Below, one piece after another: positions 34,120 through 45,444 of a stretch of 45,444 bases of DNA. Where the stretch lies: contig JBJMVQ010000010.1 of assembly GCA_045810625.1 (NCBI GenBank), forward strand, positions 1-45,444. Direction: 5' to 3'. Both the position numbers and the translations under genes were made by a program. Every line of letters begins with the position of its first letter. Position 1 is the first letter of the stretch. The notes beneath the pieces are model-generated. The model was not told the origin of the DNA and searched no databases. It saw only the letters and a list, made by a program, of their open reading frames with translations. The DNA comes from JACQFZ01 sp045810625. GTDB lineage: Bacteria > Pseudomonadota > Gammaproteobacteria > Acidiferrobacterales > Sulfurifustaceae.

Positions 34120-34341
34120 ATGAAAAATCTTCTGATTGCTACGATGAGCGCGTTCGCCCTGTCGCTTGCGGTTGCCAGCTATGCCGCCGACGAGGCGCCG
34201 AAAGGCGACAGCAAGCCGGCCCCGGAAATGAAGCAGGATTCCGGTAAGAAGGAAACCAAGAAGGCCGCCAAGAAATCGAAGTGCCCGGAAGGGCAGGTCT
34301 ATAACAAGAAAGACAAGAAGTGCGTCGCCAAGGCGGCCTAA
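34120..34341 (+). CDS. Small secreted lysine-rich two-cysteine protein 2
   Basis: 73-residue precursor: signal peptide (hydrophobic residues 4-22, cleavage probably after SYA), then a mature ~50-residue chain that is strongly lysine-rich (GKKETKKAAKKSK) and ends in KCPEGQVYNKKDKKC. The two cysteines, 14 apart, could form one disulfide in the periplasm. AAAGGAG precedes ATG 34120; the same frame is open further upstream but passes through the sigma-54 promoter and cannot be used. It is flanked by an exact sigma-54 promoter and a terminator. No family recognised; no ZraP-like sequence. Confidence 0.82.
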   Translation: MKNLLIATMSAFALSLAVASYAADEAPKGDSKPAPEMKQDSGKKETKKAAKKSKCPEGQVYNKKDKKCVAKAA

Positions 34342-34352
34342 AGCCGTAAGAG

Positions 34353-34384
34353 CAAAGCGCCCCGAATGGGGCGCTTTGTCTTTT
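34353..34384 (+). terminator. Rho-independent terminator after small protein 2
   Basis: CAAAGCGCCCC (34353-34363) pairs perfectly with GGGGCGCTTTG (34368-34378) around GAAT, and TCTTTT follows. The ~290 bp from here to 34674 hold no gene; a GC hairpin (34428-34434 with 34438-34444) is the only structure seen. Confidence 0.92.
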
Positions 34385-34674
34385 CGCTCCAGTTTCGTCC
34401 CGCAACCGGTCTAAATCCTGTAATCGCGGCCGCCTTCGGCGGCCAAACAAACGCCTCTGCAGCATCGGCAAGCCTAGTGCAAATAGTCGTGCACCCTTCT
34501 TGATGCTTCCAACTCCCTGCGCTTGGCTAAGCGTGTGTCGGTTTCCCGAATTAGCGTTCACATGTGCGGAACATTAATATGGGCTCGCAATGCCCGGATG
34601 TCCGGCGTCGGCGAGAAGGCCGGCACGATTCTATTCACCGCAAGGTTCTACCCAGCGCCCCCGAGCTCCGCATC

Positions 34675-34860
34675 ATGGTGACGCTTCACACCGTTCAATG
34701 CCCGTACTGCGGCGAGACTTTCGAAACGACCGTCGACGCGAGCGCGGGCAACCAGGACTATATTGAAGACTGCGCCGTGTGCTGCCGGCCGATCGTTTTT
34801 CGTTTGGCAGCCGAAGGCGGAAACGTACAGCATCTGGAGACACGGCGTGACGACGACTGA
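34675..34860 (+). CDS. CPXCG-motif cysteine-rich protein
   Basis: 61-residue zinc-ribbon-like protein with two cysteine pairs: VQCPYCGETFE and EDCAVCCRPIVF, matching the CPXCG family of unknown function. The open frame extends upstream to 34564, but residues before MVTLHTVQCPYC are atypical, so ATG 34675 is used. The last 14 bases overlap the start of the Rof-like gene. A zinc-bound fold is expected from the cysteines. Confidence 0.88.
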   Translation: MVTLHTVQCPYCGETFETTVDASAGNQDYIEDCAVCCRPIVFRLAAEGGNVQHLETRRDDD

Positions 34861-35107
34861 GAGCCGCACACCGGATCAAATGTACCATCCCATTTCCTGC
34901 GACGTGTACTCGCGGCTCGAGCTGGCGATCATGCATCGTGAGCGGCTGCGTCTAACTTGGCGCGAAGGCAACGTGTTCTTCGCGCAACTCATCTTGCCGA
35001 CCGACCTCGAGACGTGCGCCGGTGAAGAGTTCCTACATTGTCGCCTGCCGTCCGGAGAGAAAGCCCGGATCCGCCTTGACCATATCGACCGCATGGAGCC
35101 CGCGTGA
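34847..35107 (+). CDS. Rho-binding antiterminator (Rof/YaeO family)
   Basis: 86-residue protein whose core YHPISCDVYSRLELAIMHRERLRLTWREG matches the Rof N-terminal strand-helix (given as its general pattern), followed by EEFLHCRLPSGEKARIRLDHIDRM. Rof binds Rho and blocks its primary RNA site, reducing termination. The GTG start at 34847 has GGAG seven bases upstream and lies inside the CPXCG gene; the stop overlaps the next start (GTGA at 35104). It is too short and too embedded to be noticed easily. Confidence 0.8.
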   Translation: MTTTESRTPDQMYHPISCDVYSRLELAIMHRERLRLTWREGNVFFAQLILPTDLETCAGEEFLHCRLPSGEKARIRLDHIDRMEPA

Positions 35108-36069
35108 TACGCGGGCTCCACGCGGTCGTCCTGGTTCTACTCCTCGCTTGCGTCGCTTTCCGGCCGGCGCACGGCAGCGCCCCGGATTCCTGCGACAGCG
35201 CCGGATTCAAGGTTCAGGTGCTGGGTTCGGGTGGACCCGACTTGGCGAACGGCCGCGCTGGAAGCGGCTACGTTGTCTGGATTGGCGGCAAAGCGCGCGC
35301 GCTTGTCGACGCCGGGCCCGGTGCGGCGGCTCGCTTCACGAGCACGGGAGGACGTGCCTCGGATCTGGCGCTCGCGCTCTTCACGCAACTGTACGCCGAC
35401 CACACCCTCGATCTGCCGGCGTTCGTCTCGCTCGCGCTGCAGGAAGGCCGCACGCAGCCGCTGCCGCTCTATGGTCCGACCGGTAGCCGGCTCGCGCCCT
35501 CGACGGTCACGTTCGTTCGGACGCTTCTCGACAGCACCCGCGGCGCTTACCGGCATCTGGGGGACGTGCTGAGCCCGCTGGTCAAAGAAGGGTTCAAGCT
35601 CGAGGCGCGCGAAGTGGGTACGCGCGCTTCTGCCGTCGGTGTGCGGCGCGAGGACAACGGCGGCATTATTGATATGCGCTCGGATCACTTCCAGATCGCC
35701 GCCACCTATGTCAATCAGGGCCTGTTGCCGATGCTGGCCTGGCGCCTGCGCGTCGGCGATCGCAGCGTGGTTTTCACCGGCGATGCGAACGGCGAAGCGG
35801 CGAATCTCGAACGTCTTGCGCGGAACGCCGATTTGCTGATCGCGCATCACGCCGTCATCGATAACAGCGCCGGCGCGGAACGCTCCGCTCAGTTGACACC
35901 TTCGGCGATCGGACGCCTGGCCGCCCAGGCCGGCGTAAAGCGGCTCGTGCTATCGCACCGGACGCGCGATACCTTGGGCTCGGAGGAGACCACCCTTGGG
36001 GTAATCCGCGCGCGCTACGCCGGGCCAGTCGTGTTCGCCGACGACCTCAACTGTTTTACGGTTCCTTAA
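35104..36069 (+). CDS. Exported MBL-fold protein with degenerate metal motif
   Basis: 321-residue metallo-beta-lactamase-fold protein of the tRNase Z/ElaC-like branch, with a signal peptide (residues 1-24, HG-S junction). QVLGSGGPD and VDAGPGAAARF are normal, but the usual THLHxDH motif reads TQLYADHTLDLPAF: the first two histidines are Gln95 and Tyr97, while Asp99 and His100 remain. Later ligands VFTGDANGE, IAHHAV and LVLSHRT are present. One zinc site is therefore probably lost. The GTG start overlaps the Rof stop. Function unknown. Confidence 0.85.
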   Translation: MIRGLHAVVLVLLLACVAFRPAHGSAPDSCDSAGFKVQVLGSGGPDLANGRAGSGYVVWIGGKARALVDAGPGAAARFTSTGGRASDLALALFTQLYADHTLDLPAFVSLALQEGRTQPLPLYGPTGSRLAPSTVTFVRTLLDSTRGAYRHLGDVLSPLVKEGFKLEAREVGTRASAVGVRREDNGGIIDMRSDHFQIAATYVNQGLLPMLAWRLRVGDRSVVFTGDANGEAANLERLARNADLLIAHHAVIDNSAGAERSAQLTPSAIGRLAAQAGVKRLVLSHRTRDTLGSEETTLGVIRARYAGPVVFADDLNCFTVP

Positions 36070-36090
36070 GAAGCGACAGCACGCGCGACG

Positions 36091-36909
36091 CTAGGACAGG
36101 CGCCATTGCAGGTTCAGGCGATGCAGTAACGTGCTCGAAATCTCTTCCACCGACATCGTCGTCGCGCCCAAATACGGGATGTTCTCCGCGGCAAACAACG
36201 CTTCGGCTTGGGCCGTCTCGTATTGGCAGCGCTTGAGCGTCGCATAACTGCCGTCCGCCTTTCGTTCGCGCCGGATCTGATGCAGCCGAATCGGATCGAT
36301 CGACAACCCAAACAGGCGCGCGCGGTGCGGCGCGAGCACCGTCGGCAACTGGGGTTCTTCCAGATCTTCATCCGTGAGCGGGTAGTTCGCGGCATAGATG
36401 CCGAAAGTGAGCGCGAGATAAAGGCACGTGGGCGTTTTGCCCGATCGCGACACGCCGACAATGATGACGTCGGCGCGCCCGTAGTCTTGCGTGTGCAAGC
36501 CGTCGTCGGTCATGAGCGCGAAGTTGACCGCGTCCATCCGCACCGTGTACTTGGTCTGATCGACGGCCTCGCGCGATCGGCCGATCGCATGCGAAGAGCG
36601 CTGCTGCAATGCGATCTCGAGCGGGGAAATAAACGTATCGACCAGATCAAAGAAAACCGCGTCGGCACCCGCGACAGTGCGGCGCATTTCCTCATCAATG
36701 AGCGTGCTGAATACGACGGGGCGCATTCCAGTTTCGCGCGCGGTCCTGCGGATCTCCTCGGCGGCCGAACGGGCTTTGTCGAGCGAATCTACGAAACGGC
36801 GCGTATGGCGCTTGAATTTAATACCGTTAAACTGCGCGAGCAGGCTCAGGCCGAGGGTCTCGGCCGTAATGCCGGTGCGGTCGGAAATGAAGAAGACGTC
36901 GCGTTCCAT
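36091..36909 (-). CDS. ppsR: PEP synthase regulatory protein (kinase/pyrophosphorylase)
   Basis: DUF299 bifunctional enzyme that inactivates PEP synthase by ADP-dependent phosphorylation of a threonine and reactivates it by phosphate-dependent removal. The 272-residue protein (E. coli 277) opens with RDVFFISDRTGITAETLG and carries the P-loop VGVSRSGKTPTCLYLAL. ATG 36909 is the family start; upstream frame is not conserved-looking. It is divergent from its target ppsA, 88 bp apart. Confidence 0.96.
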   Translation of the reverse strand: MERDVFFISDRTGITAETLGLSLLAQFNGIKFKRHTRRFVDSLDKARSAAEEIRRTARETGMRPVVFSTLIDEEMRRTVAGADAVFFDLVDTFISPLEIALQQRSSHAIGRSREAVDQTKYTVRMDAVNFALMTDDGLHTQDYGRADVIIVGVSRSGKTPTCLYLALTFGIYAANYPLTDEDLEEPQLPTVLAPHRARLFGLSIDPIRLHQIRRERKADGSYATLKRCQYETAQAEALFAAENIPYLGATTMSVEEISSTLLHRLNLQWRLS

Positions 36910-36997
36910 TTCCCGGCTATTGTGCCAGAAGGCGAGGAATGAAATCGCCCCGCAGCGGCGATCGTCGAAATCGATACTCTCTTGACGGGAGAAAACA

Positions 36998-39370
36998 ATG
37001 AACGAGTGGGTGGTCCGGTTCGAATCCCTGCAGATGAACGACGTGCCGCGCGTGGGCGGCAAGAACGCTTCGCTTGGGGAGATGATTCGGCACTTGAGCA
37101 CCGCCGGCGTACGCGTGCCCGGCGGCTTTGCCACGACCGCCGATGCGTTTCGCGCCTTCCTCGATCAAAACCGGCTCACCGAGCGCATCCGCGAGCGCCT
37201 CGCGCGACTCAACGTCGACGACGTGGCCGCACTCGCCATGGCCGGCCGGGAAATTCGCGGCTGGATCGAGGCGGCGCAGCTCCCCGGCGAGCTCGAACGC
37301 GCAATCACCGCGGCGTTCGAGCGGCTCGAGCACGAAGCGGGCGGCGACCTTGCCGTCGCCGTGCGATCTTCGGCAACGGCTGAAGATTTGCCCGAGGCGT
37401 CGTTCGCGGGCCAGCAAGAGACTTTCCTTAACGTGCGCGGCTTGCCGGACGTGCTGCATGCGGTCAAGCGCGTGTTCGCTTCGCTCTTCAATGATCGCGC
37501 GATCAGCTATCGCGTGCATCACGGCTTCGATCACAACGCGGTTGCGCTATCGGCAGGCGTGCAGCGCATGGTGCGAAGCGATATCGGCGCGAGCGGTGTC
37601 GTCTTCACGCTCGATACCGAATCCGGCTTCCGCGACGCGGTGTTCATCACTGCCGCTTACGGCCTCGGCGAAACCGTCGTACAGGGCGCGGTCAACCCAG
37701 ACGAGTTCTACGTATTCAAGCCGACGCTGCGCGCCGGGCACCGCGCGATTATCAAACGCATGCGCGGTGAGAAGGCAATCAAGATGGTGTACGCCGAGGC
37801 CGCGAGCGACGGCGCGGCGACGCGCACGGTCGAGGTACCGACGGCAGACCGCATGCGCTTCTGCATCAGCGATACCGATGTCGAAGCCCTCGCACGCCAG
37901 GCGCTCATCATCGAGGAGCACTATGGCCGGCCGATGGACATCGAATGGGGCAAGGACGGAAGCGACGGGAAGATTTACATCCTGCAAGCGCGCCCCGAAA
38001 CCGTCAGAAGCCGAGGACAGGTCGACAAGCTGCAACGCTTTCATTTGAAGCGCCCGGGAGAGGTGCTCGTCACCGGCCGCGCGATCGGCGCGCGCATCGG
38101 CGCGGGTCCGGCACGCGTGATTCAGGGAACCGACGAGCTTCATGAAGTCCGTCCCGGCGACGTGCTCGTTACCGACATGACCGATCCCGACTGGGAGCCG
38201 GTCATGAAGCGAGCGGCCGCAATCGTCACCAACCGCGGCGGCCGCACCTGCCACGCCGCCATCGTCGCGCGCGAGCTGGGTATTCCGGCGGTGGTCGGCT
38301 GCGGCGACGCAACCGAATCGATCAAACCCGGAGCCGCGGTAACCGTCTCATGCGCCGAAGGCGAGACCGGCAAAGTCTACGACGGGCTGCTCGACTTCGA
38401 GGTGCGCGAAGTGAACATGGAAAAAATGCCGCCGATCCCGGTGAAGGTGATGATGAACGTCGGCAACCCGGAACGCGCGTTCGACTTTCAGTGGCTGCCG
38501 AACCACGGCATCGGCCTCGCGCGGCTCGAGTTCATCATCAATCGCATGATCGGCATCCACCCGAAGGCGGTGCTCGAATTCGACCGCCAGGCGGAGGATG
38601 TAAAACGCGCGATCGTGGAGCGCGTCGCGGGTTACGGCGATCCGGTGCAGTTCTACGTCGAGAAACTTGCCGAGGGCATCGCCACGCTTGCGGCCGCGTT
38701 CCACCCGAAGCCCGTGATCGTCCGGCTCTCCGACTTCAAGTCGAACGAGTATGCGAATCTCATCGGCGGCAGTCGCTATGAACCGCGTGAAGAAAATCCC
38801 ATGCTCGGCTTTCGCGGTGCCTCGCGCTACGTCGCGGCGTCGTTTCGCGATTGCTTCCATCTCGAATGCCGCGCGCTAAAACGCGTGCGCGAAGACATGG
38901 GACTGACGAACGTCGAAATCATGGTGCCGTTCGTGCGCACCGTTACCGAAGCGCGCGCAGTGGTCGATCTGCTCGCCGCCAACGGCCTGCGCCGCGGCGA
39001 GAACGGCCTGAAGCTGATCATGATGTGTGAGCTACCGTCGAATGCCCTGCTCGCCGATGAATTCCTCGAGCATTTCGACGGCTTCTCGATCGGCTCGAAC
39101 GATCTCACGCAGTTGACGCTCGGCCTGGACCGCGATTCCGGCGCCATCGCCGGCGCGTTCGACGAACGCGACCCGGCGGTCAAGGCCTTGCTCGCGCGCG
39201 CGATCGGCGCCTGCAAACGCCAAGGCAAATACATCGGCATCTGCGGGCAAGGCCCCTCGGATCACCCGGACCTCGCCGACTGGCTGGTGCAACAAGGCAT
39301 CGACAGCGTCTCGCTCAACCCGGACGCCGTCGTCGATACGTGGCTTTATCTTGCGAACCACCGTCGATAA
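36998..39370 (+). CDS. ppsA: Phosphoenolpyruvate synthase
   Basis: Converts pyruvate, ATP and water to PEP, AMP and phosphate, feeding gluconeogenesis. The 790-residue protein (E. coli 792) has the ATP-grasp domain from VGGKNASLGEM, the swivelling phosphohistidine domain with GGRTCHAAIVARELG (His419; the threonine beside it is the PpsR target), and the PEP-binding barrel ending with SIGSNDLTQLTLGLDRDS and GICGQGPSD (catalytic Cys). GGGAG precedes the ATG. Regulated by PpsR next door. Confidence 0.98.
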   Translation: MNEWVVRFESLQMNDVPRVGGKNASLGEMIRHLSTAGVRVPGGFATTADAFRAFLDQNRLTERIRERLARLNVDDVAALAMAGREIRGWIEAAQLPGELERAITAAFERLEHEAGGDLAVAVRSSATAEDLPEASFAGQQETFLNVRGLPDVLHAVKRVFASLFNDRAISYRVHHGFDHNAVALSAGVQRMVRSDIGASGVVFTLDTESGFRDAVFITAAYGLGETVVQGAVNPDEFYVFKPTLRAGHRAIIKRMRGEKAIKMVYAEAASDGAATRTVEVPTADRMRFCISDTDVEALARQALIIEEHYGRPMDIEWGKDGSDGKIYILQARPETVRSRGQVDKLQRFHLKRPGEVLVTGRAIGARIGAGPARVIQGTDELHEVRPGDVLVTDMTDPDWEPVMKRAAAIVTNRGGRTCHAAIVARELGIPAVVGCGDATESIKPGAAVTVSCAEGETGKVYDGLLDFEVREVNMEKMPPIPVKVMMNVGNPERAFDFQWLPNHGIGLARLEFIINRMIGIHPKAVLEFDRQAEDVKRAIVERVAGYGDPVQFYVEKLAEGIATLAAAFHPKPVIVRLSDFKSNEYANLIGGSRYEPREENPMLGFRGASRYVAASFRDCFHLECRALKRVREDMGLTNVEIMVPFVRTVTEARAVVDLLAANGLRRGENGLKLIMMCELPSNALLADEFLEHFDGFSIGSNDLTQLTLGLDRDSGAIAGAFDERDPAVKALLARAIGACKRQGKYIGICGQGPSDHPDLADWLVQQGIDSVSLNPDAVVDTWLYLANHRR

Positions 39371-39483
39371 AGCGGCGTACCACCACGAACTGCAACGCGG
39401 CGCGGTCGAACGACAGAAAAAATTTATAGTGACGTTTTTTGTCAGTCGCCGCTGACAGCGGCTGTCGCCTTCAGCGCCTTTGC

Positions 39484-39489
39484 TATAGT
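39484..39489 (+). promoter_or_regulatory. Possible -10 box before the SirB1-family gene
   Basis: TATAGT lies 32 bp upstream of the ATG in a short AT-rich stretch; the -35 region is poor. Confidence 0.35.
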
Positions 39490-39520
39490 TAATCCATAAA
39501 ACACAACGAGCGCGCGCACA

Positions 39521-40363
39521 ATGCACGCAGCGGCTACCGATAGACTGAAGGACCTGCTCGAACGGCCGGACGATGAGATCAACCTGGCCGAAGCGGCGTT
39601 GCTGATGGCAGCCGATGAATACCCTGGAATCGATGTGGCTAATTATCTGTACAAGCTCGACGAGCTCGCCGCCGGCGTGCGCAACCGGTTATCCGCAGAG
39701 GCGAGCTTCGAGGATAGAGTCGTTGCGCTGAACGAGTTTTTGTTCGAAGTGCAGGGCTTCAGCGGCAACACCGACGACTACTACGATCCCCGCAACAGCT
39801 TCTTGAACGAAGTGCTCGATCGCAAGCTCGGCATCCCCATCACGCTGTCGATCTTGTACATCGAGATCGGCCGGCGCATCGACCTCACGTTCCAGGGAAT
39901 CTCGTTCCCGGGTCATTTCCTGGTGAAGTCCGAAACGGAGGTGGGCGATATCGTGCTCGATCCGTTCTCGGGCGGCGTCGCGCTGAGCGAAGAGGATCTG
40001 GTCCAGCGATTGCGTGAGCGCTTCGGGGAAGAAAATGCGCCGTCCGCGCCGCTCGCGCCGCTGCTGCAGGCGGCCGGCAAGAAGGAAATCCTGCTGCGCA
40101 TGCTGCGCAACCTAAAAGCCATTTATATGAATAACAATGATCACGCGAAGGCGCTCACGGTAAGCGACCGCATCCTGCTGCTCGCGCCGGACCTCGCCGA
40201 AGAAATCCGCGAGCGCGCGCAACTCTACGACCGGCTCGAGTGCTTCCGCCCGGCGCTCGCGGATCTGCGCCGCTATCTCTCCCTCAATCCGGGAGATCCG
40301 GACGGGGGCGAGCTGCATCGACGCATGGTCGAGCTAGAGCGCATGGTTTCGCGCATCAACTGA
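39521..40363 (+). CDS. SirB1-family protein (transglutaminase-like plus TPR)
   Basis: 280-residue cytoplasmic protein of the SirB1/YchA family. An N-terminal transglutaminase-like domain (NEFLFEVQGFSGNTDDYYDPRNSFLNEVL, in part, then RKLGIPITLSILYIEIGRR and FPGHFLVK) is followed by a C-terminal TPR part (NNNDHAKALTVSDRILLLAP, FRPALADLRRYLSLNPGD). The catalytic Cys of true transglutaminases is not evident, so it is probably not a protease. In E. coli sirB1 lies by prmC and kdsA; that context is missing here. Function unknown. Confidence 0.9.
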   Translation: MHAAATDRLKDLLERPDDEINLAEAALLMAADEYPGIDVANYLYKLDELAAGVRNRLSAEASFEDRVVALNEFLFEVQGFSGNTDDYYDPRNSFLNEVLDRKLGIPITLSILYIEIGRRIDLTFQGISFPGHFLVKSETEVGDIVLDPFSGGVALSEEDLVQRLRERFGEENAPSAPLAPLLQAAGKKEILLRMLRNLKAIYMNNNDHAKALTVSDRILLLAPDLAEEIRERAQLYDRLECFRPALADLRRYLSLNPGDPDGGELHRRMVELERMVSRIN

Positions 40364-40455
40364 TTCATGCCCAAACCCACCCACAGCGCCGCAAGAATCC
40401 ACCGCACCGGCACGAGCCGGTGTCGGCACGCCTTCCCTCCCGACGCCTAACGATC

Positions 40456-40758
40456 ATGGCCACCTCTCCGACCGGACGCGCGCCCGCGTCCGATAGCCCC
40501 TGGTTCGTCTACATGGTCGAGTGCCGGGACGGATCGCTCTACACCGGCATCACCAACGACATCGAGCGGCGCGTCAACGAGCACAATGAAGGTACAGGAG
40601 CGCGCTACACGCGTAGCCGTCGGCCCGTCCGCGTCCGCTATCAGGAAACCTGCGAGGGCCGTCCGGCTGCGCTGATGCGCGAATGTGCTTTGCGGCTTCT
40701 ATCGCCAAAGGAAAAGTGGGCCCTCGTCGAGGCCTACGAGCAGCGCACGAAGAAGTAG
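40456..40758 (+). CDS. GIY-YIG nuclease family protein (YhbQ/UPF0213-like)
   Basis: 100-residue single-domain GIY-YIG protein: WFVYMVECRDGSLYTGITNDIERRVNEHN is the core (Tyr-Tyr/Gly motif, catalytic Arg), then GARYTRSRRPVRVRYQE. YhbQ in E. coli is reported to cleave branched DNA structures; the role here is inferred from family. ATG 40456 begins just before the conserved domain; the frame upstream overlaps the SirB1 gene and is not conserved. Confidence 0.9.
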   Translation: MATSPTGRAPASDSPWFVYMVECRDGSLYTGITNDIERRVNEHNEGTGARYTRSRRPVRVRYQETCEGRPAALMRECALRLLSPKEKWALVEAYEQRTKK

Positions 40759-40809
40759 TTCGCCCGCCCCATTAGTAGCTAGCCCCTTGGACTAAGAAGT
40801 GTGCCCGGT

Positions 40810-40831
40810 CACTCAGGTGTTTACCTGAGTG
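40810..40831. promoter_or_regulatory. Perfect 9-bp inverted repeat in the leader of the HAMP-repeat kinase
   Basis: CACTCAGGT (40810-40818) pairs with ACCTGAGTG (40823-40831) around GTTT. It lies 220 bp before the kinase gene in a 292-bp gap (40759-41050) that holds no other recognisable gene; a second hairpin CTCGCT...AGCGAG lies near 40900. No T-run follows, so an operator or leader structure is likelier than a terminator. Confidence 0.4.
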
Positions 40832-41050
40832 CTCGCTGTTGTGCTTGGCTCATCCGGTAGGTAACTTTCCGCTCGACCATGGCGCGAACGCCGGGGAACT
40901 CGCTGAGCTTAAGCGAGAGTCGCGCCACCGACTTGGCAACCAGTGTGGACACCGAACCGCACCCAGCGGTTGCTCGGGAAACGATCCAATCTTTTCATTA
41001 CAGCGCCTTGCGCTCATCTCTCGAAGAAGAACCTCAACGGGAAGACCTAT

Positions 41051-45444
<4,394 letters not shown>

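Noticed and set aside
39448..39462. GCCGCT/AGCGGC hairpin after ppsA as a terminator
   Set aside because: The loop is short and no T-run follows.

Overview
The window is about 45 kb of GC-rich chromosome from a gammaproteobacterium outside the Enterobacterales. The evidence is gene order: pdxA-rsmA, glyQ-glyS-gmhB-plsC, glnA-ntrB-ntrC, pepP-ubiH-ubiI, the TIGR02449-zapA-6S RNA-5-FCL cluster, and ppsR/ppsA are all arranged as in Pseudomonas, Chromatiales or Acidiferrobacterales-type genomes. A sulfur-oxidiser relative is possible because of the TusA/PP-loop pair, but I cannot fix the genus. Nearly all genes are housekeeping or central metabolism; no prophage, transposase gene, CRISPR array or tRNA is visible.

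Layout. 1-810 is a non-coding mosaic of repeats. 816-2615 holds pdxA and rsmA. 2637-2838 is a nested inverted-repeat element. 2866-8272 (minus strand) holds mtgA and the glyQ-glyS-gmhB-plsC operon. 8538-11013 is a tightly overlapping PP-loop/TusA/CDF transporter operon. 11106-15158 is the nitrogen-control block: a sigma-54 promoter, glnA, a terminator, ntrB and ntrC. 15463-16350 is an orphan periplasmic binding protein. 16448-20291 (minus) is pepP-ubiH-ubiI, separated from its usual neighbour ygfB by a PA2779/PA2778-type pair. 22539-25003 is TIGR02449-zapA-ssrS-5-FCL-YmdB-like. 25190-30107 carries EVE, cyclophilin, an EEP-family hydrolase, ilvA, rpiA and a universal stress protein.

The most interesting region is 30241-34384. 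A membrane histidine kinase and an NtrC-family regulator on the minus strand face two tiny secreted, lysine-rich, two-cysteine proteins on the plus strand. Each small gene has its own exact-consensus sigma-54 promoter, its own terminator and an upstream copy of a related palindrome (CTACRAA-N-TTTG...). The layout recalls ZraSR/ZraP, but the effector proteins do not look like ZraP. I propose it as an undescribed envelope-response regulon.

34675-36069 is a translationally coupled CPXCG/Rof/MBL-fold trio. 36091-39370 is ppsR divergent from ppsA. 39521-40758 holds a SirB1-family protein and a GIY-YIG protein. From 41051 to the window end runs a soluble Nik1-like histidine kinase whose sensor region contains nine in-register 276-bp HAMP repeats; its C-terminus lies outside the window.
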